A DNA stretch of 64,000 nt from JAIOPA01 sp036522895. GTDB lineage: Bacteria > Eisenbacteria > RBG-16-71-46. The stretch lies in assembly GCA_036522895.1 (NCBI GenBank), contig DATDEX010000279.1, forward strand, positions 1-64,000, in the 5' to 3' direction. A model generated the notes under the pieces. That model did not search any database, was not told where the DNA came from, and saw nothing but the letters and a program-made list of their open reading frames with translations. The translations under genes and the position numbers were made by a program. Shown here in pieces: positions 1-8,854 of the stretch (position 1 is its first letter; every line of letters begins with the position of its first letter).

Positions 1-489
1 CTCCTCGGCGGCCGCTTCGAGCCGCCGCGCGGCGAGGGCGCGGTAGAACGCCTGCGACACCCGGAGCACGAGGTCGGCCTCGGCCTGCTCGCGGCCGTGC
101 ACCTGCTGCGCGCGCTGCGACTCCGCCGCGGAGACGAGCGCCGCGTCGCGGCCGCCGGTCGTGAGCGGGATCTGGAGCTCGGTGCGCGCGTCGAGCGTGC
201 TCGCGCTCCCGGTCTTGATCGTCTGCGTGCCGCCCGCTCCCGGGATCGGGAACACCACGCGCGGCGGCTCGGTGAACTGGGTGAAGCCGCCGCCCAGGCG
301 GAGCGTCGGCGAGAGCGCGGCGCGCGCCTCGCGGATCGCCTGGGCGGCCCGCGACACCCCGGCCTCGGCGGCCTTCAACCGTGGCGCGTGCGTGCGGGCG
401 AGCTCCAGGCATTCGTCGAGCGTCTGCGCTCTCGCCGCCGGGGCGGAAAGAAGGAGGATCGCGAGCGCGATCGGGACGTGCGTCTTCAT
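1..489 (-). CDS. TolC-family outer-membrane efflux protein (N-terminal part)
   Basis: The reverse-strand frame beginning with ATG at 489 runs open to the window edge (163 codons), so the gene is cut by the boundary. It starts with a signal peptide (MKTHVPIALAILLLSAPAAR then AQ), followed by TLDECLELARTHAPRLKAAE, the usual opening of TolC/OEP proteins, and by long helical segments with a Q/A-rich coiled-coil look. By family knowledge such proteins form the trimeric outer-membrane channel of tripartite efflux pumps. The start overlaps the stop of the upstream tetR gene by four bases (ATGA), so the two are translationally coupled, and pump genes probably continue beyond the left edge. A type I secretion or metal-efflux partner cannot be told from a drug pump on the part seen. 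Confidence 0.85.
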   Translation of the reverse strand, partial: MKTHVPIALAILLLSAPAARAQTLDECLELARTHAPRLKAAEAGVSRAAQAIREARAALSPTLRLGGGFTQFTEPPRVVFPIPGAGGTQTIKTGSASTLDARTELQIPLTTGGRDAALVSAAESQRAQQVHGREQAEADLVLRVSQAFYRALAARRLEAAAEE

Positions 490-1139
490 GACGGATCCTC
501 GGGCAGGTAGATGTTGACGATCGCCGCGGCCAGGGCCGCCGGATCGCTCGGAAGCTGCTCGACGCGGACGACCGCGCCGGCCAGGTGATAAAACAGGAGC
601 GAGCCGTGGAACGAGCGCGCCACGACGGCGGGATCCCCGTACGTCCGCGCTTCGAGCCCCGCACGGGCCGCCCGCTCGGCGAACGCGCGCTCGAAGAGCC
701 GCGTCTCGAGCGCCAGGAGGCGGGAGAGGAAGTCGGTGTAGAACTCGGCCGCGAGGTGCGGGGTCTCGACGAGACCGGAGAAGACGACGCGGAAGATTCC
801 CGGCTCGTCGCGGAGGCGGGTGAGGAACTGCTCCGCGATCCGGCTGAGCGCCACCCGTGGCGGGAGGTGGCCGACGAACTGCTCGATCATCGCGATCCGC
901 TCCTTGAAGCCGAGCGCCTCGACGAGGGCGCGAATGAGCGCGTCCTTCGTGGGGAAGTGATGGAAGACGAGCGCCTCGCTCACGCCCGCGTGCTTCGCCA
1001 GCTCGCGGGTCGGCGTACCGTGGAAACCCTGCTGGCCGAAGATCTCGAGCGCCGCGGCCAGGAGCTGGCTCCGGCGATCCTCCGCCGGGAGCCGCAGCCG
1101 GGGCGGGTGACAGTCCTTGGGGTCGGGAGCTGGTGTCAT
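486..1139 (-). CDS. TetR/AcrR-family transcriptional regulator
   Basis: A 217-residue protein with an N-terminal TetR helix-turn-helix: RRSQLLAAALEIFGQQGFHG, then a recognition helix around ELAKHAGVSEALVFHHFPTK. The C-terminal helical ligand-binding domain is diverged, as usual. The ATG at 1139 is preferred to an in-frame TTG at 1166, because the TTG lies beyond a dyad (1148-1161) that looks like the operator. The stop overlaps the start of the TolC-like gene by four bases. This tetR-first order is common where the regulator represses its own efflux operon in response to a pump substrate. The substrate is unknown. Confidence 0.9.
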   Translation of the reverse strand: MTPAPDPKDCHPPRLRLPAEDRRSQLLAAALEIFGQQGFHGTPTRELAKHAGVSEALVFHHFPTKDALIRALVEALGFKERIAMIEQFVGHLPPRVALSRIAEQFLTRLRDEPGIFRVVFSGLVETPHLAAEFYTDFLSRLLALETRLFERAFAERAARAGLEARTYGDPAVVARSFHGSLLFYHLAGAVVRVEQLPSDPAALAAAIVNIYLPEDPS

Positions 1140-1147
1140 AGCGCTTC

Positions 1148-1161
1148 TGAGTATGCACTCA
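1148..1161. promoter_or_regulatory. Probable TetR operator dyad
   Basis: TGAGTATGCACTCA has perfect 5-bp arms (TGAGT/ACTCA) around a 4-bp centre. It lies 9-22 bp upstream of the chosen tetR start, and a further direct CTCA follows on the plus strand. Position and symmetry suit an autoregulatory TetR site; binding is inferred. Confidence 0.45.
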
Positions 1162-1204
1162 CTCAATTGGATTCGGAGAAATTTTCTGTGGCGACAAGCT
1201 CGGT

Positions 1205-1220
1205 TCTAAATCGCTTTAGA
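1205..1220. promoter_or_regulatory. Perfect TCTAAA-N4-TTTAGA dyad in a 425-bp intergenic region
   Basis: The stretch from 1140 to 1564 separates the leftward tetR operon from the rightward protease gene and holds no convincing gene. The only structured elements I see are the tetR-proximal dyad and this perfect 6-bp inverted repeat, which sits in a locally AT-richer patch. It could be a second operator for either divergent unit. Confidence 0.3.
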
Positions 1221-1564
1221 TCAACTGGATACGTCGTTCTAGTCCCCGCGCGGCGAGGTGGCAGGCCGGCCACGGACGCCCCAGACCTCAGCCCGGAAGG
1301 TCGGACGGGACGCCTATCTGGAGCGGGGGAGCGGGCGCGGAGCCAGCGCCAACCTCTAAATGTGGTGCGCTGCTTCCGGACATCTTGATAGTCCGAGCGA
1401 CGGGCCTGCCCAACCCGGCGGAGCCGGTTGGTGTCCAAGCCGATGCGCCGTCGACGCGGCAGGTGCGGACGCGTCGTGTCCTTTGGAACGGCGGGACGTC
1501 CGGTCGTCGGCGGAGAATGGTGTGCGGATCAGCCTTTGGGCAGTGACTGTCTCGGGAGGTGTCG

Positions 1565-2771
1565 GTGACCGCTTCGCGCGTTTCCCTGCTCATTGGATGG
1601 ATGGCGTTTGCCCTGCACCCGGCGTCGAGCCGGCTCGCCCACGCGGCGCCCCCGATTGCGGCGGGCGGGGTCGTGTCCGTTCCGATGGACTTGAGCTCCG
1701 GCCAGCCCGTCGTGGAGGTCTATCTCAACGGCAAGGGTCCGTTCCGGATGTTCCTCGACACCGGCGCGGGCTCGACCGTGCTCGACCGCTCGCTCGCCGA
1801 CGAGTTGGCGCTCCGCCACGTGGGGAAGACGCGCATGGGCGATCCGGCGAATCCCGAGGCCATCGCCGCCGATCTGGTGCGCATCGACTCGCTGCGGATC
1901 GGCCCGGCGAGCTTCGAGGGGATTGAGGCGGCGTCGTGGGACCGGTCCGGCCTGCGGAGGGACGCGAATCCCCCGCGTGGTGTGATCGGGTTCGCGTTGT
2001 TCCGCGAGCTGCTCCTGACGCTCGACTACCCCGGTGCGCAGGTGCGGCTCGCACACGGCACGCTCCCGACCGCGGACTCGCAGACGGTGCTCCCCTACAC
2101 CGACCCCAACGGGATTCCCGTCGTGCCCATCGAGGTCGCGGGCGCGATGTTCGAGGCCGACCTGGACACGGGCTCGCCCGGTTTTCTCTCGATCCCGGAG
2201 CGCGACACGAGCCGCATTCGCTTCGCCGGACCACTCGAGATCCTGGGGCGCGGCCGCACGGTGAACAGCGAGGTGGTGTTCCGCGGCGCCGCGATCGACG
2301 GTGCGGTCGCGATCGGCAAGCACCGGTTCGACCATCCCGTCGTGATGGTTCACGACCAGCTGCCGAATCCCAATCTCGGGGGGGCGGGCGCTGCGTGATT
2401 TCGAGCTCACGTTCGACCAGCGCACCCGACGCGTGCGATTCGAGCGGACGAGGACCTCTCCTCCCGAGGCGTTCGCGCCACCGTCGCGCGGGGCGGGGCC
2501 CGGGGTGGCACAGGGTCCGGCGCCGGGCGGCAAGTCTTCGGGCGTGCGGCTGTCGCCGCAGCCGGATGGCGGCCTGCTCGTGGTCGATACCGTGCCGGGA
2601 TCCGTCGCCTCGCATGCCGACCTCGCGGCCGGCGATCGCGTACTCGAGATCGACGGCACGCCCGTGGCCTCGCTCGACGACACGCAGCGCCTGTCGGCGC
2701 TCCATCGCTCACCGCTCAAGCTCACGCTGCAGCGCGGCGGGCGCAGGTTCGGGATCACGCTCGAGTTCTAG
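1565..2771 (+). pseudogene. Secreted aspartyl protease-PDZ protein, frameshifted at a G7 run
   Basis: The first frame (1565-2398) encodes a signal peptide and two retropepsin-like halves: FLDTGAGSTVLDRSLADELAL near residue 60, with DTG as catalytic motif, and FEADLDTGSPGFLSI in the second half. It runs into a stop just after PNPNLGG. If one G is removed from the seven-G run at about 2378-2384, translation continues as RALRDFELTFDQRTRRVRF, typical of clan AA proteases. It then passes into a PDZ domain (GGLLVVDTVPGSVASHADL and GDRVLEIDG) ending at 2771. The gene is therefore one reading frame split by a 1-base insertion, either a homopolymer error or a real mutation. GTG 1565 is preferred over GTG 1559, which overlaps the GGGAGG ribosome site. 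Confidence 0.8.
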
Positions 2772-2857
2772 CGCTCGCAGCGGGGGCACCCCGGTGGCGG
2801 CCGGGAGCGACCCGGAGATCCGCGCCGCACGTCCCGGGCTGCGACCTGCGGGGACAC

Positions 2858-4273
2858 TCAGCCGCGTTCGACCTCGTCGGGCTCACTCGGCCGCGTCACC
2901 CACGCGGTGAATACGGGCACACCATGCCACGCGTGTGTCCCCGATGGCGGCCCCGTCTGCGGGCCGTGATCCCGCCGCATTCCGGCCGGCGACTCCGCGA
3001 CCGCGACCACGGCAAACGGGCGCGAGAATCGAACCGTCGCGTGGCGTGACGGAGTCTTCGGCCCGGGCCGTCGCGACTCGCCTGTCGCCGCCTCGCTGAT
3101 CTCGAGCGCGGTGACGGCCGCGGCGCTGAATCCGGAGCGGTGGAACTTCGCCGACGTGACCTGGGCGGCCTGCGCCGCGTAGCCTTCGGGAATCGGGGGG
3201 AGGTGATCGAAGAGAGTGTCCGCCGCCGCCGCGAACCCGAGGCCCGGATCCCGCATGAGATCGATCGCCGGCGACTCCGCCCGCCACGCCGGGATCAGGA
3301 TCTTCGCGCTCTCGTGGCGCTTGCCCCAGAGGCTCGCATCGACCTGGGTCTCGACGAGCTCCCACGCGTGTCCCGCGCCGAGCGGCAGGTCGAACAGCGA
3401 TCGATATGCGGCCGTCGACGCGCGTCCCGAGACCAGCGCGGCGACCTCGTGCGCGGCCGCGATGGCCGTATGGGGTGCCACGCCCGGCTCGGCGATGAGC
3501 GAGACCACGAGCAGCGCCTCGGTCGTCCGCGCCAGCGAGACACCCACCAGGCCCGCGGACCTGGTCCAGAAGATCGCCTGCCCGTCCGGCGCGAAATCGA
3601 TCAAGGCGTGTTTCAGTTCACGCGCCCACGGGCTCGACCCGAGCAACTCGGCGGGGACCACATCGAGCGGGTGCTGCCAGGGCCCCCGGGATGCCAGCGC
3701 CGAGCTCAGAACGAGCACCGAGTGCGGTCCGATCTCGAGCGGAAACCGGGCGATCATTCCCTGCGTGGCGCGCCCCGCCCACGCGTTCGCTTCGTGCTGG
3801 CTGGGGATCGCTCCGGTTCCGAGCCCGGGCGGAAGCGCCAGCCTCCAGCGCTCGAACGCCTCGCTCGCGATTACCGAGGTGTTCCAGATCGCGAGCGCCG
3901 CGACGATCGCTGGATGCGGCGAGGCGAGGAGCTCAAACAGGAATCGGGCCGCTTCGTCCACCGGACAACCCAGCGTGCGCTCCAGCTCCGTCCGCCTCGC
4001 CCCGCTCGCCGCGGGGCCGACCGCCGCGAGCAGCAGGTAGGCGCCCAGCGGAGACGTCGCGGCATGCTCCGCGCCGAGCGTCGCGTGGAGACGCACCGCG
4101 TAATCGGCAACGGCATCGATCGGGGCCCGTGTCCCCGGCGGGCGGCCCGCGACGGGAGGAGGCATTCGGTTCGCTCCGTGGAAGGCGTCGGGGGCGCCGT
4201 CGCGCCAGTTTACCAGAGTGGCGGCGAGGCGTGGGGTCGGGGCCAGGAAACCGAGGCCCTTGATCAACGCCAT
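2858..4273 (-). CDS. Diverged serpin-like protein
   Basis: A 471-residue protein with hallmarks of the serpin fold. TSPLGAYLLLAAVGPAASGA matches the serpin helix-B region, and RRTELERTLG follows it. A hinge-like FSAAAVTALEI precedes the position of the reactive loop. VRFSRPFAVVAVA followed by VPVFTAWVTRPSEPDE matches the C-terminal strand region (family form: RPFLF...ILFMGRV.DP). Serpins inhibit proteases by suicide cleavage of the reactive loop. No signal peptide is evident, though the N-terminus is hydrophobic-rich. It is long for the family because of an insertion of about 25 residues (GPQTGPPSGTHAWHG) between the last two strands. It is convergent with the protease-PDZ gene. Inhibitory activity is unproven. 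Confidence 0.65.
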   Translation of the reverse strand: MALIKGLGFLAPTPRLAATLVNWRDGAPDAFHGANRMPPPVAGRPPGTRAPIDAVADYAVRLHATLGAEHAATSPLGAYLLLAAVGPAASGARRTELERTLGCPVDEAARFLFELLASPHPAIVAALAIWNTSVIASEAFERWRLALPPGLGTGAIPSQHEANAWAGRATQGMIARFPLEIGPHSVLVLSSALASRGPWQHPLDVVPAELLGSSPWARELKHALIDFAPDGQAIFWTRSAGLVGVSLARTTEALLVVSLIAEPGVAPHTAIAAAHEVAALVSGRASTAAYRSLFDLPLGAGHAWELVETQVDASLWGKRHESAKILIPAWRAESPAIDLMRDPGLGFAAAADTLFDHLPPIPEGYAAQAAQVTSAKFHRSGFSAAAVTALEISEAATGESRRPGPKTPSRHATVRFSRPFAVVAVAESPAGMRRDHGPQTGPPSGTHAWHGVPVFTAWVTRPSEPDEVERG

Positions 4274-4359
4274 GGCTCGGCGAAACCGCTAGAGTTTGGG
4301 CTGCTCGAACCACGGCACCATCGTGCAATGGAGGAAGTGTTCATGAGCCGGATCGAATC

Positions 4360-5700
4360 GTGTCGGACGTGAGTCACGCCCCCGGCGACGTGGTATCGGA
4401 CTTCGTTCTCGCCGCCACCTGGCACGGCTCGCTCGAGCGCGCCGAGGCGATCCTCGCCGCGCACCCCGAGGTGGCGGGTAGCGGCATCCACGCCGCGGCG
4501 ATCCTCGGCGACGACGCTCGCGTCCACCGCTTCCTTGCGGTCGACCCCGCGAATGCCACCGCGAGGCGCGGGCCCTGGGGCGGCGACGCGCTCAACTATC
4601 TCGGGCTATCGAAGTACCTCCGGCTTCGCCCCGAGCGGAGCGAGGGCTTCCTGCGCGCCGCGACCGCGCTCCTGGATGCGGGCGCGGATCCCAACACCGG
4701 CTTCTGGACCACGGGCCAGTTCCCGGAGTTCGAGACCGCGCTCTACGGCGCCGCGGGGGTGGCGCACCACGCCGGGCTCACGCGCCTGCTGCTCGAGCGC
4801 GGCGCCGACCCGAACGACGGCGAGGCCGTTTACCACTCGCCCGAGACGTACGACAACGCGGCAATGCGGCTCCTCGTCGAAACCGGCAGGGTCACGGCGG
4901 ACAACCTGTCGATCATGCTGATCCGGAAGCACGACTGGCACGACTACGAGGGGGCCAGGTGGCTCCTCGAGCATGGCGCGAGCACGAACGCGGTGCGGAG
5001 TCGCGGCTGGTGCCCCATCCACCACGCGCTCGCGCGCGACAACGCCCTCGAGATGATCGTGCTGCTGCTCGATCACGGCGCGGACCCGGGGGTGGTGGCC
5101 GACGGCATGACCGCGATCGCCCGGGCCGCACGGGAAGGCCGTGGCGACGTGCTCGGGCTCTTGGAGCAGCGGGGGATCGCTCTCGACTTGGCCGGTGTCG
5201 ATCGGCTGATCGCGGCCTGCGCCCGGGGAGATGCCGCCGCGGCGCGCGCGCTCGCCGGGCGCGAGCCCGGGTTGGTCGGCGAGCTGCGGGCGATCGGCGG
5301 CGATCTGCTCGCGAAGTTCGCCGGCACCGGCAACGCGCCGGGCGTGGCGCTCCTGCTCGACCTGGGCGTGGACGTGGCCGCGCCGTTCGCCGCGGGCGAC
5401 GGCTATTTCGACGTGGCGAAAGGGAGCCTCGCGCTCCACGTCGCGGCGTGGCGTGCGCGTCCCGAGGTCGTCGGGCTCCTGATCGCGCGTGGCTCGCCGA
5501 CCGACGTGCCGGATGCGAAGGGGAGGACGCCGCTGGCGCTCGCCGTCAAGGCATGCGTGGACTCCTACTGGAGCGAGCGCTGCGCGCCCGAATCGCTCCG
5601 CGCGCTGCTCGACGCCGGGGCATCGGTGAGCCACGTCGCGTTTCCGACCGGCCGCGCGGACGTGGACGAAGTGCTGCGAGCATACGGGGCAGGAGCGTAG
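4360..5700 (+). CDS. Ankyrin-repeat protein
   Basis: A 446-residue protein with ankyrin-type repeats throughout, for example LLLERGADPNDGEAVYHS, WLLEHGASTNAVRSRGWCPI, LLLDHGADPGVVADGMTA and LLIARGSPTDVPDAKGRTPL. No signal peptide or membrane segment is seen, so it is probably a cytoplasmic protein-binding scaffold. The start is uncertain: GTG 4360 gives the longest frame, GTG 4369 is in frame just downstream, and neither has a strong ribosome site. The neighbours are unrelated, so the partner is unknown. Confidence 0.85.
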   Translation: MSDVSHAPGDVVSDFVLAATWHGSLERAEAILAAHPEVAGSGIHAAAILGDDARVHRFLAVDPANATARRGPWGGDALNYLGLSKYLRLRPERSEGFLRAATALLDAGADPNTGFWTTGQFPEFETALYGAAGVAHHAGLTRLLLERGADPNDGEAVYHSPETYDNAAMRLLVETGRVTADNLSIMLIRKHDWHDYEGARWLLEHGASTNAVRSRGWCPIHHALARDNALEMIVLLLDHGADPGVVADGMTAIARAAREGRGDVLGLLEQRGIALDLAGVDRLIAACARGDAAAARALAGREPGLVGELRAIGGDLLAKFAGTGNAPGVALLLDLGVDVAAPFAAGDGYFDVAKGSLALHVAAWRARPEVVGLLIARGSPTDVPDAKGRTPLALAVKACVDSYWSERCAPESLRALLDAGASVSHVAFPTGRADVDEVLRAYGAGA

Positions 5701-5913
5701 ACCGCGCGGCGCTCGTGGACTGCGGCAAGGTACTGCCCCCCAGCGCGTTGGCTGCTGAATCGAGCGCGGCCGGGAGCGCTTTCGCAGCCCGGGCGCAGAA
5801 AAGTTCGACGCCCGTGTCGAAACGCCGCCCCCTCGTTCGACGCCCTCAGTGAAGGGTCGGAGCGGCCCGACGAAATCGTCCGGCGGCCCGGCCCGCAGAC
5901 TGAGGAGGCAGCT

Positions 5914-6351
5914 ATGAACGCCAACCGCATCAAGGCCATCGCGTACTGGTCCACGACCGGCATCCTCGCGCTCGAGTTCGCCATGGGGGGCATCTTCAGC
6001 GTCCTCCGCCCACCCGTCGTGGTCGCCGGCCTCACGCACCTCGGCTACCCGGCCTATCTCCCCGTCCTCCTCGGCACCTGGAAGCTGCTGGGTGTTCTGG
6101 CGCTCCTCGCCCCCCGATTCCCGCGGCTCAAGGAGTGGGCGTACGCCGGTATCATGTTCGACCTGACGGGCGCCGCGTTCTCGCACGCCTCGAGCGGGGA
6201 CGGGGCCGGCGACATCGCCGCGCCGCTCGTGTTCCTGGTGCTCGCGATCGTCTCGTGGCTGCTGCGTCCGCAGAGCCGCACGCTGGGCGCGATCCTGCCC
6301 GCACGAGCCGAGCGCGTGCGTGTCGAGCGCGAGGCGCCACAGGCCGCGTAG
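5914..6351 (+). CDS. DoxX-like family membrane protein
   Basis: A 145-residue integral membrane protein with four predicted hydrophobic segments, including TGILALEFAMGGIFSVL, YLPVLLGTWKLLGVLALLAP and PLVFLVLAIVSWLL. HLGYPAYLPVLLGTWKLLG is characteristic of the DoxX-like family. GAGGAGG stands seven bases before the ATG. The family has no single agreed biochemical role; members are often encoded near small YciI-like proteins, as here. Confidence 0.85.
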   Translation: MNANRIKAIAYWSTTGILALEFAMGGIFSVLRPPVVVAGLTHLGYPAYLPVLLGTWKLLGVLALLAPRFPRLKEWAYAGIMFDLTGAAFSHASSGDGAGDIAAPLVFLVLAIVSWLLRPQSRTLGAILPARAERVRVEREAPQAA

Positions 6352-6462
6352 CGCTCGCGGGAGCAGTGCCCGCCCGCGCACGCCGACTGGAAGGCACAGG
6401 CGAGGGCGGCGGCGGGAGAGTGAATCGATCGAGAGCTACCGCAACCACGAAAGGAGAGCACC

Positions 6463-6813
6463 ATGCGATTCCTCTGCATCTTCAAAGCCGTCGAGGGCGC
6501 GCCGCCCAGCGAGAAGGAGATGACCGAGATGGGCGCGCTGATCGGCGAGATGGCGAGCGCGGGTGTGCTGCTCGCGACCGAGGGATGCCTGCCGAGCGCC
6601 AGGGGCGCACGTGTGCGGCGCGCGAAGGGGACGGTCACGGTGACCGACGGTCCGTTCACCGAGAGCAAGGAGGTCATCGGCGGCTTCGCGTTGATCGAGA
6701 CCCCGTCGATGCAGGAGGCCATCGAGTGGACCAAGCGCTTCATCGACGTGGCGGGCGACGGGGAGTCGGAGATTCGGGAGCTCTATCCGACCCCGGCGTT
6801 CGTGCGGGGGTGA
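6463..6813 (+). CDS. YciI-like (DGPF-domain) protein
   Basis: A 116-residue ferredoxin-fold protein carrying the family signature VTVTDGPFTESKEVIGGFA and the C-terminal segment EAIEWTKRFIDVAGDGESEI. A strong ribosome site, AAAGGAG, precedes the ATG. DGPF proteins are small dimeric alpha-beta barrels; in many genomes they lie beside ECF sigma factors and DoxX-like genes. The preceding gene here is DoxX-like, but no sigma factor is present. Confidence 0.9.
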   Translation: MRFLCIFKAVEGAPPSEKEMTEMGALIGEMASAGVLLATEGCLPSARGARVRRAKGTVTVTDGPFTESKEVIGGFALIETPSMQEAIEWTKRFIDVAGDGESEIRELYPTPAFVRG

Positions 6814-6902
6814 GGGCTCGCGCATGCGTCCGGCATGGCCGTGGCTGGGAAGACAGGGTAACCTGGCGACGTAGGGCACCACTCGATGTCGAGGTGTGAC
6901 GC

Positions 6903-7109
6903 ATGCGATGCCATGTGACGCTCCGGCGAGAGGGCGCGTCGTTCGTCGCCCGCTGCGCGGAGTACCCCGGCTGCGTGGGCCGGGCGGCGACGCGCGACGA
7001 GGCGCTCGAGCGTCTGCGGAGCGAAGTGTTGTTCTGGCTCGAGGCTTGCCCGTGCGACACCACGGCGGATGCCGGGTTGGTGTTCGAAGTGGTGGGAGAA
7101 GCGGGCTGA
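6903..7109 (+). CDS. HicB-like partial RNase-H-fold antitoxin-type protein
   Basis: A 68-residue protein with the HicB-like core: FVARCAEYPGCVGRAATRDE, then ALERLRSEVLFWLE. HicB proteins are usually antitoxins of HicA mRNA interferases. No HicA gene is visible on either side and no DNA-binding tail follows, so this is an orphan HicB-like protein whose partner, if any, lies elsewhere. Confidence 0.7.
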   Translation: MRCHVTLRREGASFVARCAEYPGCVGRAATRDEALERLRSEVLFWLEACPCDTTADAGLVFEVVGEAG

Positions 7110-7170
7110 GCGCGCCGTGACGCCATGGATCCTGCTCCGCCGGGTCTGTCCTCGCATGTATAGCCCAACC

Positions 7171-7197
7171 GAATCATCATAGTTGACGCGTTGATTC
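7171..7197. promoter_or_regulatory. Dyad upstream of chrB
   Basis: GAATCA (7171-7176) and TGATTC (7192-7197) form an inverted repeat with a 15-bp spacer about 50 bp before chrB. TTGACG (7183-7188) lies inside it, but no good -10 follows at the right distance. It may be a regulator site for the chr cluster. Confidence 0.3.
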
Positions 7198-7243
7198 GCT
7201 ACGCCCAACACTCCTGCCCGGTGCTCGAGTGCGAGGAGGCGCG

Positions 7244-8215
7244 GTGTCCCGGGCGAATGCGGCGAAATGGCTGTTGCTGATCCACCAGATTCCGGCGAAG
7301 CCGGACTACCTGCGCGTCAAGTTCCGGCGCCGGCTGGCTCTCCTGGGCGCGGTCGCGCTCAAGAACTCGGTGTACGTGCTGCCGGCGGAGCCTGAAGCCC
7401 GGGCCGGGCTCGGTGCCCTGGCGCGCGACATCCTCCGGCAGGGCGGTGAGGCGGTGCTCTGCGAAGCCGGTCTGGTCGAAGGACTGGCGGACGGCGCGAT
7501 CGAGGACCTGCTGCGAGGCGCCCGCGCGGCGGAGTACGCGGTGGTCAGCCGGGAGGCGAAGCGCCTGGCCTCGGAGCTGCGCGGTGCCAGGGGTCGCGAC
7601 GAATCCCGTCGCCGGCGCGTCGGCCAGGCGCTCGAGCGACTGCGGGCGCGGTTCGCTCAGACCGTCGCGCGTGACACGTTCGCTGCCCCCGGACGCGAGG
7701 CAGCCGCCGGGCTGCTCTCGCTCGTCGAGGATCTCGTTCAAGGGGTCGAGGAGAACGCCCAGCGTCGGATCCAGACCCCCGAGCCGCCGAAGGGCGCCAC
7801 GTGGGTGACACGCACCGGAGTCATGGTGGATCGCATCTCCAGCGCCTGGCTCATCCGCCGGTTCATCGACCCCACCGCACGTTTCAAGTTCGTGCCCGGG
7901 CGCGGCTATCGCCCGCGCGAGGGCGAGATCCGGTTCGACATGGCCGCGGCCGAGTTCACCCACCACGAGGGCCGTTGCACGTTCGAGGTGCTGGTCGAGC
8001 GCTTTGGGCTCCGCGATTCGGCGCTCAGGCCCATCGCGGAGATCGTCCACGACCTGGACCTCGAAGATGGTCGCTACAACCGCCCCGAGGCCGCGGGGGT
8101 GGACCGCATGATCGTCGGCCTCGCGATCGCCCGCCAGCCCGACGAGACGCGCATCGCCCAGGGCTCGACCTTGTTCGAAAACCTCTACGAGTCGTTTCGC
8201 CGGCGAGCCCGATAG
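7244..8215 (+). CDS. chrB: Chromate resistance protein ChrB (N- and C-terminal domains)
   Basis: A 323-residue protein. Residues 1-150 match the ChrB N-terminal domain: WLLLIHQIPAKPDYLRVKFR, then LALLGAVALKNSVYVLP. The C-terminal ChrB domain follows from about residue 180, with VMVDRISSAWLIRRFIDPTA and FDMAAAEFTHHEGRCTFEVL. ChrB is known as a chromate-responsive regulator that controls chrA. GTG 7244 is chosen over GTG 7229 because GAGGAGG lies just before it. It heads a rightward cluster with a second ChrB-C protein, a propeller and an MFS transporter. No ChrA permease is present, so the chromate role is by homology only. Confidence 0.9.
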   Translation: MSRANAAKWLLLIHQIPAKPDYLRVKFRRRLALLGAVALKNSVYVLPAEPEARAGLGALARDILRQGGEAVLCEAGLVEGLADGAIEDLLRGARAAEYAVVSREAKRLASELRGARGRDESRRRRVGQALERLRARFAQTVARDTFAAPGREAAAGLLSLVEDLVQGVEENAQRRIQTPEPPKGATWVTRTGVMVDRISSAWLIRRFIDPTARFKFVPGRGYRPREGEIRFDMAAAEFTHHEGRCTFEVLVERFGLRDSALRPIAEIVHDLDLEDGRYNRPEAAGVDRMIVGLAIARQPDETRIAQGSTLFENLYESFRRRAR

Positions 8216-8292
8216 ATGCTGCCCCCGGGTCGTGACTTCGCATGTCCGTCACCCACGGCGCCCTCACCCGGCGCCAGAAAAGGAGAACCCAG

Positions 8293-8754
8293 ATGAAATG
8301 GATCACGCGTGAAAACGTGCACGTCGATCGCGTCGCCTGCCCCTGGCTCATTCGCAGGTTCGTCGATCCGAAGGCCGAGTTCCTGTTCGTGCCCGCCGAC
8401 CAGGTCATGGCGGTGGCGGAGCGGGAGGGGGCGACGCCGTTCGACGTGAAGGGCGTCGAGCTCGGGCACCATGGCAAGGAGTGCTCGTTCGACGCGATCG
8501 TCAAGAAGCACGGCCTCACCTCGGATCCCGCGCTCGTGCTGCTCGCCCGGATCGTGAACGGCGCGGACACGGACAACTCGCTCTGGAACCAGCCGGAATC
8601 GGCGGGACTCAAGGCCGTGGCCGAGGGCTTTCGCGGGCTCGGCTACAAGAACGACCACGAGCTGAACGCCGCCGAGTGGATCGTTTACGACGCGCTCTAC
8701 GCCTACTGCAAGCAGATGGTGCAGGCGGGAAAGACCGAGGGTGCGATCCGGTGA
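8293..8754 (+). CDS. Stand-alone ChrB C-terminal domain protein
   Basis: A 153-residue paralogue of the C-terminal half of the preceding ChrB. HVDRVACPWLIRRFVDPKAE parallels VDRISSAWLIRRFIDPTA, and VKGVELGHHGKECSFDAIV parallels the HHEGRCTFEVL segment. The ATG at 8293 follows AGGAG by seven bases; an upstream in-frame start at 8242 has no such site. Conserved D, W, R, H and C residues suggest a metal- or oxyanion-binding role without the N-terminal domain. Full-length and C-only copies in tandem suggest duplication with division of function. Confidence 0.85.
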   Translation: MKWITRENVHVDRVACPWLIRRFVDPKAEFLFVPADQVMAVAEREGATPFDVKGVELGHHGKECSFDAIVKKHGLTSDPALVLLARIVNGADTDNSLWNQPESAGLKAVAEGFRGLGYKNDHELNAAEWIVYDALYAYCKQMVQAGKTEGAIR

Positions 8755-8854
8755 GACTGCGTGAGGTCGTGAGGGAACGGCGTGGGTCGGTGGCGCGCCT
8801 CGGTCGGGCTCGGCGCGTGAGGGAAACGAGCGCTGGCGGGGTTCAGGGGCCTGC

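Noticed and set aside
6903..7109. A complete HicAB toxin-antitoxin pair
   Set aside because: Only the HicB-like protein is present; no HicA-sized frame with its features lies directly before or after it.
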